Shown: positions 48,261 to 61,156, counted from the stretch's first letter. The stretch: 64,000 nucleotides of DNA from Variovorax jilinensis (GCF_030316885.1 NZ_JASZYQ010000001.1:1407041-1471040); one strand, 5' to 3'. Notes: generated from the letters alone by a model not told the origin. Program-made: numbers and translations.

Positions 48261-50174
48261 ATGAACACCCTGATGCGCAAGCCTCCCGCCGCCGAGGCCG
48301 CGCCCCCCCGCCCGACGGGTGCCCTGGTCGTCATCGGCGCGCTCGGCGTGGTGTTCGGCGACATCGGCACCTCGCCGCTGTATGCGTTCAAGGAAACCCT
48401 CAATCCGCAACACGGCATCGGCTTTGCGCCCGAATCGGTGCTCGGCCTGCTGTCGCTGATCTTCTGGGGCCTGATGTTCGTCGTGACGCTGAAGTACGTG
48501 GTCTTCGTGCTTCGCGCCGACCACGACGGCGAGGGCGGCATCCTCGCGTTGCAGGCGCTGGCCCGGCACGCGGTCGAGGGCTCTTCGACCCCGCGCTGGC
48601 TGTGGCATGCGATCGGCCTGCTGGGGCTGGTGGGGGCCGCCACCTTCTACGGCGACAGCCTGATCACGCCGGCGATCTCGGTGCTGTCGGCGGTCGAGGG
48701 CCTCGAGGTGCAGGCCCCTGGGCTGCAGCCCTTCGTGATCCCGATCACGGTGGCGATCCTGGTGGCCTTCTTTGCCGTCCAGCGCCGGGGTACGGGTGCG
48801 GTGGGCCGCGTGTTCGGGCCCGTGATGCTGCTGTGGTTCGTGCTGATCGCGGCGGCCGGCCTGTGGCAGGTGCTGCAGCAGCCGCAGGTGCTGGCCGCGC
48901 TCGATCCGCGCCATGCGGCCGGCTTCCTGGTCACGCACCGTGCGCAGTCGCTCGCGGTGCTGGGCGCGGTCTTCCTGGCCTTCACGGGCGGCGAGGCGCT
49001 GTATGCCGACATGGGGCATTTCGGCGCCCGGCCGATCCGGCTCGCGTGGCTGTTCATCGCGCTGCCGGGCCTGGTGCTCAACTACTTCGGCCAGGGCGCG
49101 CTGGTGCTCGGCAATCCGGACGCGATCGACAACCCCTTCTTCCGCCTGTTTCCCTCCTGGGGCGTGCTGCCGATGGTGGTGCTGGCCGCGATGGCGACGG
49201 TCATCGCGTCTCAGGCCGTGGTCTCGGGCGCCTTCTCGCTCACGGCGCAGGCGATGCGCATGGGCTACCTGCCGCGCATGCGCATCGTCCAGACCTCGGG
49301 TGACGCGATCGGCCAGATCTACGTGCCGACCATCAACTGGCTGCTGATGGCCGGCGTGCTGCTGCTGGTGCTGGGCTTTCGCAGTTCGAGCGCGCTGTCG
49401 GCCGCCTACGGCATCGCGGTGTCGATCACCATGGTCACCACCACGCTGCTGACCGGCATCGTCGCCTGGCGCCTGTGGCGCTGGAACCGGGTCGCGGTCC
49501 TGATCGGCGTGGCGTGTTTCGCGCTGGTCGACCTTACCTTCGTCGTCGCCAACAGCCTCAAGATCGGCGACGGCGGCTGGCTCACGCTCGCGGTGGCGGC
49601 GGTCGTGATGCTGCTGTTCACCACCTGGGGCAAGGGGCGACGGCTCGGGCTCGCGGCGGCCGAGGCGCACCGGCTGCCGCTGCTGCCCTTCGTCGCCTCG
49701 CTGGAGGCCCACATGCCGCACCGCGTCAAGGGCACGGCCGTGTTCCTCAACCCGGACGCCGAGGCGGTGCCGCACGCGCTGCTGCACAACCTCAAGCACA
49801 ACCAGGTGCTGCACGACCAGGTGATCGTGCTGCGCGTGCTGGCCTGCGACACGCCGCGGGTCGACGCCCGCCATCGCATCGAGGCCGCCGCGCTCGGCAG
49901 CGGGATATGGGTCGTGACCGCGCGCCACGGCTACATGGAGCGGGCCGACGTGCCCGAGTTCATCCGCATCCTGGCCTACCAGAAGGGGCTTGCCTGCGAA
50001 TCGATGACGATCTCGTATTTCGTCTCTCGCGCGGCGCTGGGGTCGGAGCCTCTGCCCGGGATGAATGCGCTGCGCTGGGCGCTGTTCAGCTGGCTGCAGC
50101 GCAACGCGGGGCGCGCCTCCGACTACTTCGAGCTGCCGGGCAACCGGCTGGTCGAACTCGGCCAGCGGGGCTGA
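48261..50174 (+). CDS. kup: Low-affinity potassium transporter Kup
   Basis: Proton-coupled potassium uptake system of 637 residues with about 12 membrane helices and a long cytoplasmic C-terminal domain. GALGVVFGDIGTSPLYAFKE near residues 29-48 is the family signature with the ion-binding Asp/Tyr; GAATFYGDSLITPAISVLSA and FGARPIRLAWLFIALPGLVL follow. Start ATG 48261, with a second in-frame ATG at 48273. Confidence 0.95.
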   Translation: MNTLMRKPPAAEAAPPRPTGALVVIGALGVVFGDIGTSPLYAFKETLNPQHGIGFAPESVLGLLSLIFWGLMFVVTLKYVVFVLRADHDGEGGILALQALARHAVEGSSTPRWLWHAIGLLGLVGAATFYGDSLITPAISVLSAVEGLEVQAPGLQPFVIPITVAILVAFFAVQRRGTGAVGRVFGPVMLLWFVLIAAAGLWQVLQQPQVLAALDPRHAAGFLVTHRAQSLAVLGAVFLAFTGGEALYADMGHFGARPIRLAWLFIALPGLVLNYFGQGALVLGNPDAIDNPFFRLFPSWGVLPMVVLAAMATVIASQAVVSGAFSLTAQAMRMGYLPRMRIVQTSGDAIGQIYVPTINWLLMAGVLLLVLGFRSSSALSAAYGIAVSITMVTTTLLTGIVAWRLWRWNRVAVLIGVACFALVDLTFVVANSLKIGDGGWLTLAVAAVVMLLFTTWGKGRRLGLAAAEAHRLPLLPFVASLEAHMPHRVKGTAVFLNPDAEAVPHALLHNLKHNQVLHDQVIVLRVLACDTPRVDARHRIEAAALGSGIWVVTARHGYMERADVPEFIRILAYQKGLACESMTISYFVSRAALGSEPLPGMNALRWALFSWLQRNAGRASDYFELPGNRLVELGQRG

Positions 50175-50234
50175 GCGGAGTCGCCGGTGCCAGCCGCGCC
50201 TTCGAGCGCGAGAGCGAAGCCGAGTTCCAATTTG

Positions 50235-50284
50235 TTGACATGGATTCACGTTTACCCTAGATTACTAACCGGCCGGTCATTAAT
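50235..50284 (+). promoter_or_regulatory. Promoter with overlapping TetR-type operator for second RND operon
   Basis: TTGACA at 50235-50240, a 17-base spacer and TAGATT at 50258-50263 form a good sigma70 promoter. A 24-bp palindrome at 50261-50284 (ATTACTAACCGG/CCGGTCATTAAT, 10 of 12 pairs matching, perfect centre ACCGGCCGGT) overlaps the -10 box and start site. This is the layout of an operator for a TetR/AcrR-type repressor. No such regulator gene is adjacent. Confidence 0.65.
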
Positions 50285-50313
50285 GACCCCGTTCCATTTC
50301 GAGGGCTCACTTC

Positions 50314-51471
50314 ATGACCGCGTCGACTTCCCGTTCCGTGTTCCGCCTCGCGTGCCTGTCGCTGGCCGCGCTGGCACTGGCCGGTTGTTCGAGGCCGCCG
50401 CCGCCCGAGGAGCCGCTGCGCGCGGTCAAGGTGGTTCAGGTCGGCGCCAGCACCTACGACACCGAACCCGAGTTCTCGGCCGAGGTCAAGGCACGGGTCG
50501 AATCGCGCCTGGGCTTTCGCGTCGCCGGCAAGATCGCCAGGCGCCAGGCCGAACTCGGCCAGCACGTGAAGGCCGGCCAGGTGCTGGCCCAGCTCGATCC
50601 GCAGGATCTCAAGCTCGCGGCCGAGGGCGCCCGCGCGCAGCAGGCGGCGGCGCTCACCAACCGCGACCTGGCGCTCGCGGACCTGAAGCGCTACCGCGAA
50701 CTGCGCAACCAGAACTTCATCAGCGGCGCCGATCTCGAGCGCCGCGAAAGCACCTACAAGGCCGCCCAGGCGCAGCTCGAGCAGGCCCAGGCCCAGCTCT
50801 CGGTGCAGGGCAACCAGGCCAACTACGCCAACCTGGTGGCCGACGTGCCGGGCATCGTGACCGCGATCGAGGCCGAGCCGGGCCAGGTGGTGGCGGCCGG
50901 CGCCCCGGTGGTGCGCATCGCCCAGGACGGCGCCCGCGACGTTGTCTTCTCGGTGCCCGAGGATCGTGCCTCGCTGGTCAAGCCGGGCTCGCCGGTCAAG
51001 GTGCGCGGCTGGTCGAGCAACGAGGCCTTCGACGGCACGGTGCGCGAGGTCGCTGCCAGCGCCGACGCCGTGACGCGCACCTACGGCGTCAAGGTCTCGA
51101 TCGACGCCGCCACCGCGCCGCCGCTCGGCGCCACGGTCTATGCGCGGCCCAAGGCGCTGTCGCGCAACGGTGCGCAGGTGATCAAGCTGCCGACCAGCGC
51201 GCTGCGCCAGGACGGCGCGGGCACGGCGGTCTGGGTGCTCGATCCGGCCAGCCTGACGGTGCGCTCGCAGCCCGTGCAGGTGGCCACGGCCGACGGCAAC
51301 GACGCCGTGATCGCCTCGGGCCTCACGCCGGGAATGATGGTGGTCGCGGCCGGCGTGCACGTGCTGCAGCCGGGCCAGAAGGTGTCGATCTATCGCGACA
51401 AGAATGCGCTTCTGCAGCAGCAGCAGGCCCCGGCGCAGCCGGCCGCAGCCGCCCCGGTGGCCCAGCGCTGA
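50314..51471 (+). CDS. RND efflux periplasmic adaptor lipoprotein
   Basis: Membrane fusion protein of 385 residues. A lipoprotein signal ends in ALAGC (Cys about 24). Lipoyl halves VAGKIARRQAELGQHVKAGQ and ADVPGIVTAIEAEPGQVVAA surround a coiled-coil hairpin (about 105-165); the beta-barrel domain includes VVFSVPEDRASLVKPGSPV. The Gln/Ala/Pro-rich tail is typical. GAGGG precedes ATG 50314. The pump gene starts 10 bases after its stop. No outer-membrane factor gene follows, so it must borrow one. Confidence 0.9.
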   Translation: MTASTSRSVFRLACLSLAALALAGCSRPPPPEEPLRAVKVVQVGASTYDTEPEFSAEVKARVESRLGFRVAGKIARRQAELGQHVKAGQVLAQLDPQDLKLAAEGARAQQAAALTNRDLALADLKRYRELRNQNFISGADLERRESTYKAAQAQLEQAQAQLSVQGNQANYANLVADVPGIVTAIEAEPGQVVAAGAPVVRIAQDGARDVVFSVPEDRASLVKPGSPVKVRGWSSNEAFDGTVREVAASADAVTRTYGVKVSIDAATAPPLGATVYARPKALSRNGAQVIKLPTSALRQDGAGTAVWVLDPASLTVRSQPVQVATADGNDAVIASGLTPGMMVVAAGVHVLQPGQKVSIYRDKNALLQQQQAPAQPAAAAPVAQR

Positions 51472-51481
51472 GGCCGACGCG

Positions 51482-54400
51482 ATGAGCGAACCGCAGAACG
51501 CCGAGACCGGCAAGGCCGGATTCAACCTTTCCAAGTGGGCCCTGGAGCACGCGGCCCTCACGCGCTACCTGATGCTGGTGCTGATGCTGCTGGGCTTCGC
51601 GTCCTACTTCCAGCTCGGCCAGGACGAGGACCCGCCCTTCACCTTCCGCGCGATGGTGGTGCGCACCTACTGGCCTGGCGCCACCGCGCAGCAGGTGGCC
51701 GAGCAGGTGACCGACAAGCTCGAGCGCACGCTGCAGGAGGCACCCTACGCCGACAAGATCCGCAGCTACTCGAAGCCTGGCGAGTCGCAGATCATCTTCG
51801 AGATCAAGGATTCGTCGAAGGCCGGCGAGGTCGCGAACGTCTGGTACACGGTGCGCAAGAAGATCGCCGACATGCGCCAGACGCTGCCGGCCGGCATCCA
51901 GGGCCCGTTCTTCAACGACGACTTCGGCGACGTCTACGGCGTGATCTACGCGCTCGAGAGCGAGGGCTTCGGCTATGCCGAGCTCAAGGCCTTCGCCGAC
52001 GACGTGCGCCAGCGCCTCCTGCGCGTCAAGGACGTGGCCAAGGTCGAGCAGTTCGGCGTCCAGGACGAGAAGATCTTCATCGAGGTCTCGCAAAAGCGCA
52101 TTGCCCAGCTCGGGCTCGACTTCAACGCGGTGCTGGCGCAGATCGGCTCGCAGAACGCGGTCGAGAGCGCGGGCACGATCCAGTCGCCGCTCGACGTGGT
52201 GCAGGTGCGCGTCGGCGGCCAGTTCACGAGCGTCGAGCAGCTGCGCGCGATGCCGATCCGCGGCAGCTCCGGCAGCCAGCTGCGCCTGGGCGACATCGCC
52301 GAGATCCGGCGCGGCTATGTCGATCCGCCGGCGATCAAGGTGCGCCACCAGGGCCGCGAGGTGATCGCGCTCGGCGTCTCGATGGCCAAGGGCGGCGACA
52401 TCATCGCGCTCGGCAAGGCGCTCGATGTCGCCACCGCCGAGATCGACAAGCGGCTGCCGCTCGGCGTCAAGCTGGTGCAGGTGCAGGACCAGCCGGTGGC
52501 GGTGTCCAGTTCGGTCAACGAGTTCGTGCGCGTGCTGCTCGAGGCGGTGGCGATCGTGCTGGCCGTGAGCTTCATCGCGCTCGGCCTGCACAAGGGCGGG
52601 CGCTTCGGCTGGTACGTCGACGTCCGGCCGGGGCTGGTGGTGGCGATCACGATTCCGCTGGTGCTCGCCATGACCTTCCTGGCCATGAACTACCTGGGCA
52701 TCGGGCTGCACAAGATCTCGCTGGGTTCGCTGATCATCGCGCTGGGCCTGCTGGTGGACGACGCGATCATTGCGGTCGAGATGATGGTGCGCAAGATGGA
52801 GGAGGGCTACGACAAGGTGCGCGCCGCCACCTTCGCCTACGACGTCACGGCCAAGCCCATGCTCACCGGCACGCTGATCACGGCGGCCGGCTTCCTGCCG
52901 ATCGGCCTCGCGAAATCGGTCACCGGCGAATACACCTTCGCGATCTTCGCCGTCACCGTCATCGCGCTGGTGCTCAGCTGGTTCGTCTCGGTGTACTTCG
53001 TGCCCTACCTCGGCACGCTGCTGCTGAAGGTAAAGCCGCACGATCCCGACGCGCCGCCGCACGAGCTGTTCGACACGCCGTTCTACAACGCCTTCCGCCG
53101 CTCGGTGAACTGGTGCGTCGAGCACCGCTGGCTGACCATCGGCGCCACGGTGCTGATGTTCGCGCTCGGCATCGTCGGCATGGGGCGCGTGCAGCAGCAG
53201 TTCTTCCCCGATTCGAGCCGGCCCGAGATCCTGGTCGAGATGTGGTTCCCCGAAGGCACCTCCTTCGCCGCCAACGAGGAAGTGATCAAGCGCGTCGAGC
53301 AGCGCCTCAAGGGCGAGGACGGCATCACGACCGTCACGAGCTGGATCGGCTCGGGCGTGCCGCGCTTCTACCTGCCGCTCGACCAGGTGTTCCCGCAGAC
53401 CAACGTGGCGCAACTGCTGGTGCTCTCGAAGGACCTCAAGTGGCGCGAGAAGCTGCGCCTCAAGCTGCCGGCCGTGCTGGCGGAGGAATTCCCCGAGGCC
53501 CGCGGCCGCGTCAAGCTCCTGCCCAACGGCCCGCCGGTGCCTTACCCGGTGCAGTTCCGCGTCGTCGGTCCCGACCCGGCGCAGCTGCGCGGGCATGCCG
53601 ACGAGGTCAAGGCGCTGATGCGCGAGAACGCCCACATGCGCGGCGTCAACGACAACTGGAACGAATCGGTCAAGGTGATCCGGCTCGAGGTCGACCAGGA
53701 CAAGGCGCGCGCGCTCGGCGTCACGAGCCAGGCGATCGCGCAGGCCTCGCGCACCATGTTCAGCGGCACCACGGTCGGCCAGTACCGCGAGAACGACCTG
53801 CTGATCGACATCGTGCTGCGCCAGTCGCCCGACGAGCGCGAAGCCATCTCCGACATCGGCAACGCCTACCTGCCGACGCCCTCGGGCCGCTCGATTCCGC
53901 TGACGCAGATCGCCAAGCCGGTCTTCACCTGGGAGCCCGGCGTGATGTGGCGCTGGAACCGCGACTACGCGATCACCGTGCAGGGCGACATCGTGGAAGG
54001 CATGCAGGGCGCGACGGTCACCAACGAACTGCTGCCGTCCCTGCGCGCGCTCGAGGCCAGGTGGCAGGCCGCGGGGCAGGGCGCCTACCGGATCGACGTC
54101 GCGGGCGCGGTCGAGGAGAGCAGCAAGGGCTCGGCCTCGATCGTGGCCGGCGTGCCGATCATGCTGTTCCTGGTGTTCACCCTGCTGATGCTGCAGCTGC
54201 ACAGTTTCAGCCGCTCGCTGCTGGTCTTCATCACGGGGCCGCTCGGCATCGTCGGCGTGGCCGGCGCGCTGCTGCTGCTGAACCGGCCCTTCGGCTTCGT
54301 CGCCTTGCTCGGCGTGATCGCGCTGATGGGCATGATCCAGCGCAACGCCGTGATCCTGATCGACCAGATCGAGATCGACCGCGCGGCCGGCGTGCCGGCC

Positions 54401-54649
54401 TGGGACGCGATCGTCGAATCGGCCGTGCGGCGGCTGCGCCCGATCGTGCTGACCGCGGCGGCGGCGGTGCTGGCGATGATCCCGCTGTCGCGCAGTGTGT
54501 TCTGGGGCCCGATGGCGGTGGCGATCATGGGCGGCCTCATCGTGGCGACCGTGCTCACGCTGCTGGCGCTGCCCGCGATGTACGCGGCATGCTTCCGCGT
54601 GAAGCGCGAGAGTGCACCGGCGCCGGGAAGCGTCCCGGTTAGCGTTTAA
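51482..54649 (+). CDS. RND efflux pump
   Basis: Inner-membrane exporter of 1055 residues. First helix near TRYLMLVLMLLGFASYFQLG; large periplasmic domains with DEDPPFTFRAMVVRTYWPGA; helix-4 proton relay Asp pair in LGLLVDDAIIAVEMM; helix 10-11 region MGMIQRNAVILIDQIE. The opening QLGQDEDPPFTFR is that of the AcrB-like clade found in two-gene MFP-pump operons (VexF/YegN-neighbour type). The start ATG 51482 is chosen for its position just after the adaptor stop. Confidence 0.92.
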   Translation: MSEPQNAETGKAGFNLSKWALEHAALTRYLMLVLMLLGFASYFQLGQDEDPPFTFRAMVVRTYWPGATAQQVAEQVTDKLERTLQEAPYADKIRSYSKPGESQIIFEIKDSSKAGEVANVWYTVRKKIADMRQTLPAGIQGPFFNDDFGDVYGVIYALESEGFGYAELKAFADDVRQRLLRVKDVAKVEQFGVQDEKIFIEVSQKRIAQLGLDFNAVLAQIGSQNAVESAGTIQSPLDVVQVRVGGQFTSVEQLRAMPIRGSSGSQLRLGDIAEIRRGYVDPPAIKVRHQGREVIALGVSMAKGGDIIALGKALDVATAEIDKRLPLGVKLVQVQDQPVAVSSSVNEFVRVLLEAVAIVLAVSFIALGLHKGGRFGWYVDVRPGLVVAITIPLVLAMTFLAMNYLGIGLHKISLGSLIIALGLLVDDAIIAVEMMVRKMEEGYDKVRAATFAYDVTAKPMLTGTLITAAGFLPIGLAKSVTGEYTFAIFAVTVIALVLSWFVSVYFVPYLGTLLLKVKPHDPDAPPHELFDTPFYNAFRRSVNWCVEHRWLTIGATVLMFALGIVGMGRVQQQFFPDSSRPEILVEMWFPEGTSFAANEEVIKRVEQRLKGEDGITTVTSWIGSGVPRFYLPLDQVFPQTNVAQLLVLSKDLKWREKLRLKLPAVLAEEFPEARGRVKLLPNGPPVPYPVQFRVVGPDPAQLRGHADEVKALMRENAHMRGVNDNWNESVKVIRLEVDQDKARALGVTSQAIAQASRTMFSGTTVGQYRENDLLIDIVLRQSPDEREAISDIGNAYLPTPSGRSIPLTQIAKPVFTWEPGVMWRWNRDYAITVQGDIVEGMQGATVTNELLPSLRALEARWQAAGQGAYRIDVAGAVEESSKGSASIVAGVPIMLFLVFTLLMLQLHSFSRSLLVFITGPLGIVGVAGALLLLNRPFGFVALLGVIALMGMIQRNAVILIDQIEIDRAAGVPAWDAIVESAVRRLRPIVLTAAAAVLAMIPLSRSVFWGPMAVAIMGGLIVATVLTLLALPAMYAACFRVKRESAPAPGSVPVSV

Positions 54650-54785
54650 AATGCGCGGTTGACCGATTTCAGGCGGCCGGGGCGACGAGCCCCAGCCGCT
54701 GCAAGACACCGGACGATCCCGAGCATGCCGCCCCTTCCAGGGCGCGCTCGGTTTGCCCGGCCAACACCTGAAAAACACTGGAACC

Positions 54786-54872
54786 GCGCGGGTGGCGAAA
54801 TTGGTAGACGCACCAGGTTTAGGTCCTGACGTTCGCAAGAACGTGCCGGTTCGAGTCCGGCCCCGCGCACCA
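54786..54872 (+). tRNA. tRNA-Leu(UAG)
   Basis: 87-nt class II tRNA with acceptor arms GCGCGGG and CCCGCGC, discriminator A and encoded CCA. The anticodon TAG is at 54820-54822 in the loop TTTAGGT. A long variable arm (GACGTTCGCAAGAACGT) and the T loop GGTTCGAGTCC are present. It precedes tig by 31 bases. Confidence 0.97.
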
Positions 54873-54903
54873 GCACAAAAGACCCCTCAAAAGGAAGACT
54901 GAA

Positions 54904-56217
54904 ATGACCGTGAACGTTGAAACCCTCGAGAAGCTCGAACGCAAGATCACGCTGACCTTGCCGGTCGGCACCATCCAGTCCGAGGTCGATTCGCGCCTCA
55001 AGAAGCTGGCCCGCACCGTCAAGATGGACGGCTTCCGTCCAGGCAAGGTGCCGATGAACGTCGTCGCCCAGCGCTACGGCTACTCGGTCCACTACGAGGT
55101 CATGAACGACAAGGTCGGCGAGGCCTTCGCTCAGGCCGCCAACGAGGCCAAGCTGCGCGTCGCCGGCCAGCCGCGCATCACCGAGAAGGAAGAGTCGCCC
55201 GAAGGCGAACTGGCCTTCGACGCGGTGTTCGAAGTCTTCCCCGAAGTCAAGATCAACGACCTGTCCAGCGCCGAAGTCGAGAAGGTCGACGCCGAAGTCG
55301 GCGACGAGGCGATCGACAAGACGCTCGACATCCTGCGCAAGCAGCGCCGCACCTTCGCCCAGCGCGCCCAGGACGCCGCCGTGGCCGATGGCGACCGCGT
55401 CACGGTCGACTTCGAAGGCAAGATCGACGGCGAGACCTTCCAGGGCGGCAAGGCCGACGACTTCCAGTTCATCGTCGGCGAAGGCCAGATGCTCAAGGAG
55501 TTCGAGGATGCCGTTCGCGGCCTCAAGTCCGGCGACAGCCGCACCTTCCCGCTCTCGTTCCCGGCCGACTACCACGGCAAGGACGTGGCCGGCAAGCAGG
55601 CCGACTTCATGGTCACCGTGAAGAAGATCGAGGCTTCGCACCTGCCGGAAGTCAACGAACAGCTGGCCAAGTCGCTCGGCATCGCCGACGCGACGGTCGA
55701 GGGCCTGCGCGCGGACATCAAGCGCAACCTCGAGCGCGAGGTCAAGTTCCGCCTGCTGGCGCGCAACAAGAACGCGGTCATGGACGCGCTGCTCGCGAGC
55801 GCCGAGCTCGACCTGCCGAAGTCGAGCGTGCAGGCCGAAGTCGACCGCATGGTCGAGGGCGCCCGTGCCGAACTCAAGCAGCGCGGCATCAAGGACGCCG
55901 ACAAGGCACCGATCCCCGACGACGTGTTCCGCCCGCAGGCCGAGCGCCGCGTGCGCCTGGGCCTGGTGGTGGCCGAACTGGTGCGCGCCAACGAACTGCA
56001 GGCCAAGCCCGAGCAGATCAAGGCCCACATCGACGAGCTCGCAGCCAGCTACGAGAAGCCGGCCGACGTGGTGCGCTGGTATTTCAGCGACAACCGCCGC
56101 CTGGCCGAGGTCGAGGCCGTGGTCATCGAGAACAACGTCACCGATTTCGTGCTCGGCAAGGCCAAGGTCAACGCCAAGTCGGTGTCGTTCGACGACCTGA
56201 TGGCGCAGCAGGGCTGA
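54904..56217 (+). CDS. tig: Trigger factor
   Basis: Ribosome-associated chaperone and peptidyl-prolyl isomerase, 437 residues. The ribosome-docking signature is GFRPGKVPMNVVAQRYG (about 40-56). The FKBP-type domain (about 155-245) begins VTVDFEGKIDGETFQGG, and the C-terminal arms follow. GGAAG lies ten bases upstream of ATG 54904. It heads the conserved order tig-clpP-clpX-lon and ends in a hairpin. Confidence 0.97.
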   Translation: MTVNVETLEKLERKITLTLPVGTIQSEVDSRLKKLARTVKMDGFRPGKVPMNVVAQRYGYSVHYEVMNDKVGEAFAQAANEAKLRVAGQPRITEKEESPEGELAFDAVFEVFPEVKINDLSSAEVEKVDAEVGDEAIDKTLDILRKQRRTFAQRAQDAAVADGDRVTVDFEGKIDGETFQGGKADDFQFIVGEGQMLKEFEDAVRGLKSGDSRTFPLSFPADYHGKDVAGKQADFMVTVKKIEASHLPEVNEQLAKSLGIADATVEGLRADIKRNLEREVKFRLLARNKNAVMDALLASAELDLPKSSVQAEVDRMVEGARAELKQRGIKDADKAPIPDDVFRPQAERRVRLGLVVAELVRANELQAKPEQIKAHIDELAASYEKPADVVRWYFSDNRRLAEVEAVVIENNVTDFVLGKAKVNAKSVSFDDLMAQQG

Positions 56218-56238
56218 TCCGGCCCCGCCTGCGTTTTC

Positions 56239-56270
56239 ATGGGGCTTGTGCTTTGTGGCACGAGCCCCAT
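56239..56270 (+). terminator. Hairpin terminator after tig
   Basis: ATGGGGCTTGTGC (56239-56251) pairs with GCACGAGCCCCAT (56258-56270) at 12 of 13 positions around a six-base loop, followed by a T-rich TTCGTTT. Placed 21 bases after the tig stop and before the clpP leader. Confidence 0.65.
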
Positions 56271-56310
56271 TTCGTTTGGGTACAGTACGAAATCCCTCTG
56301 GAGAGCACAC

Positions 56311-56919
56311 ATGAGCGCACAGGACATTCAAGGCCTCGGCATGGTTCCGATGGTCATCGAGCAATCGGGCCGCGGCGAGCGTTCCTACGACATCTATTCG
56401 CGCCTGCTCAAGGAGCGCGTGATCTTCCTGGTCGGCGAGGTCAACGACCAGACCGCCAACCTCGTGGTGGCGCAGCTGCTGTTCCTCGAGAGCGAGAACC
56501 CGGACAAGGACATTTCCTTCTACATCAACTCGCCGGGCGGCAGCGTCAGTGCCGGCATGGCGATCTACGACACCATGCAGTTCATCAAGCCGGCCGTGTC
56601 GACGCTGTGCATCGGCTTCGCGGCCAGCATGGGCGCCTTCCTGCTGGCGGCCGGCGAGAAGGGCAAGCGCTTTTCGCTGCCCAACTCGAAGATCATGATC
56701 CACCAGGTGCTCGGCGGCGCCCGCGGCCAGGCCACGGATATCGAGATCCACGCCCGTGACATCCTCAAGACGCGCGAGCAGATGAACCGGATCCTGGCCG
56801 AGCGCACCGGCCAGCCGCTCGAGAAGATCGCGCGCGACACCGAGCGCGACTACTTCCTGACGGCCGACGAGTCCAAGGACTATGGCCTGATCGACCAGGT
56901 CATCTCCAAGCGGAGCTGA
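56311..56919 (+). CDS. clpP: ATP-dependent Clp protease proteolytic subunit
   Basis: Serine peptidase subunit of 202 residues forming the ClpP tetradecamer. The catalytic triad is Ser106 ([11 protein letters not shown]), His131 (IMIHQVLGG) and Asp180 ([10 protein letters not shown]). GGAGAG precedes ATG 56311. Partner ATPase gene clpX follows 142 bases later. Confidence 0.97.
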   Translation: MSAQDIQGLGMVPMVIEQSGRGERSYDIYSRLLKERVIFLVGEVNDQTANLVVAQLLFLESENPDKDISFYINSPGGSVSAGMAIYDTMQFIKPAVSTLCIGFAASMGAFLLAAGEKGKRFSLPNSKIMIHQVLGGARGQATDIEIHARDILKTREQMNRILAERTGQPLEKIARDTERDYFLTADESKDYGLIDQVISKRS

Positions 56920-56935
56920 AAAGGCGACCGGCGCC

Positions 56936-57031
56936 TCAGGCGCGCAGGCGAGAACGGCGTTTTCCCTGGGGAAAGCGCCGTTGTTGCTTCGGGCCTGCGA
57001 CGGGTTTGTGGGCTTTCTTCTTCGCTATCAT
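56936..57031 (-). CDS. Possible 31-residue basic protein, antisense between clpP and clpX
   Basis: Minus-strand frame from ATG 57031 to a TGA at 56936. An AGGAG motif lies seven bases upstream of the ATG on that strand, a near-ideal ribosome site. The product begins MIAKKKAHKPVAGPKQQRRF and has more than a dozen Lys/Arg in 31 residues. The same DNA contains the hairpin assigned to the end of clpP. It could be a real small protein, a leader peptide, or chance; no family recognised. Confidence 0.35.
   Translation of the reverse strand: MIAKKKAHKPVAGPKQQRRFPQGKRRSRLRA
56953..56982 (+). terminator. Inverted repeat after clpP, likely terminator
   Basis: AACGGCGTTTTCCC pairs with GGGAAAGCGCCGTT at 13 of 14 positions almost without a loop, followed by GTTGCTT. 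Lies 34 bases after the clpP stop. Works structurally in both directions. Confidence 0.55.
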
Positions 57032-57061
57032 TGTTAATCTCCTGTTACGAGGCATTTGCCC

Positions 57062-58327
<1,266 letters not shown>

Positions 58328-58395
58328 TGCCCCACCGGACGACCTCTGCCCAGCCCCAGGCGTCCGACGTCTTCGAAGAAGACCGTGCCCGCGCA

Positions 58396-58424
58396 CTTGA
58401 AATGTGCGCGCGGCCAACCATCTT
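58396..58424 (+). promoter_or_regulatory. Sigma32-like heat-shock promoter of lon
   Basis: CTTGAA at 58396-58401 is followed after 14 bases by AACCATCTT at 58416-58424, close to the sigma32 pattern CTTGAA-N13-15-CCCCATNT. It lies 25 bases before the lon start, so the mRNA leader would be very short. lon is a classical heat-shock gene. Confidence 0.5.
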
Positions 58425-58448
58425 TCCGTGATCAATCAAAGGATCTCC

Positions 58449-60890
<2,442 letters not shown>

Positions 60891-60895
60891 CGGGC

Positions 60896-60925
60896 TTGCT
60901 GGAGCCTCGAAAAATGCTATATAAT
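60896..60925 (+). promoter_or_regulatory. Sigma70 promoter of tRNA-Gly
   Basis: TTGCTG at 60896-60901, 18-base spacer, and a perfect TATAAT at 60920-60925, ending 14 bases before the tRNA. The -35 box begins six bases after the lon stop. Confidence 0.75.
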
Positions 60926-60939
60926 TCGAGGCTCGAAAC

Positions 60940-61015
60940 GCGGGAATAGCTCAGTTGGTAGAGCGCAACCTTGCCAAGGTTGAGGTCGAGAGTTCGAGAC
61001 TCTTTTCCCGCTCCA
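60940..61015 (+). tRNA. tRNA-Gly(GCC)
   Basis: 76-nt tRNA with acceptor arms GCGGGAA/TTCCCGC, discriminator T and encoded CCA. Anticodon GCC at 60973-60975 in the loop TTGCCAA, D arm AGCTCAGTTGGTAGAGC, T arm GAGAGTTCGAGACTC. Confidence 0.98.
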
Positions 61016-61022
61016 GTTTTTG

Positions 61023-61053
61023 AAAAAGGGAAGCTTCAAGCTTCCCTTTTTTT
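61023..61053 (+). terminator. Rho-independent terminator after tRNA-Gly
   Basis: GGGAAGCTT (61028-61036) and AAGCTTCCC (61038-61046) form a perfect hairpin extended by AAAAA before and followed by seven T. It separates tRNA-Gly from tRNA-Cys. Confidence 0.8.
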
Positions 61054-61082
61054 CGGGTTCGAGAAGAAAAGATTTCAAGCGT

Positions 61083-61156
61083 GGCGCGATAGCAAAGCGG
61101 TTATGCAACGGATTGCAAATCCGTCTAGCCCGGTTCGACTCCGGGTCGCGCCTCCA
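61083..61156 (+). tRNA. tRNA-Cys(GCA)
   Basis: 74-nt tRNA with acceptor arms GGCGCGA/TCGCGCC, discriminator T and encoded CCA. Anticodon GCA at 61115-61117 in the loop TTGCAAA, T arm CCCGGTTCGACTCCGGG. Confidence 0.98.
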
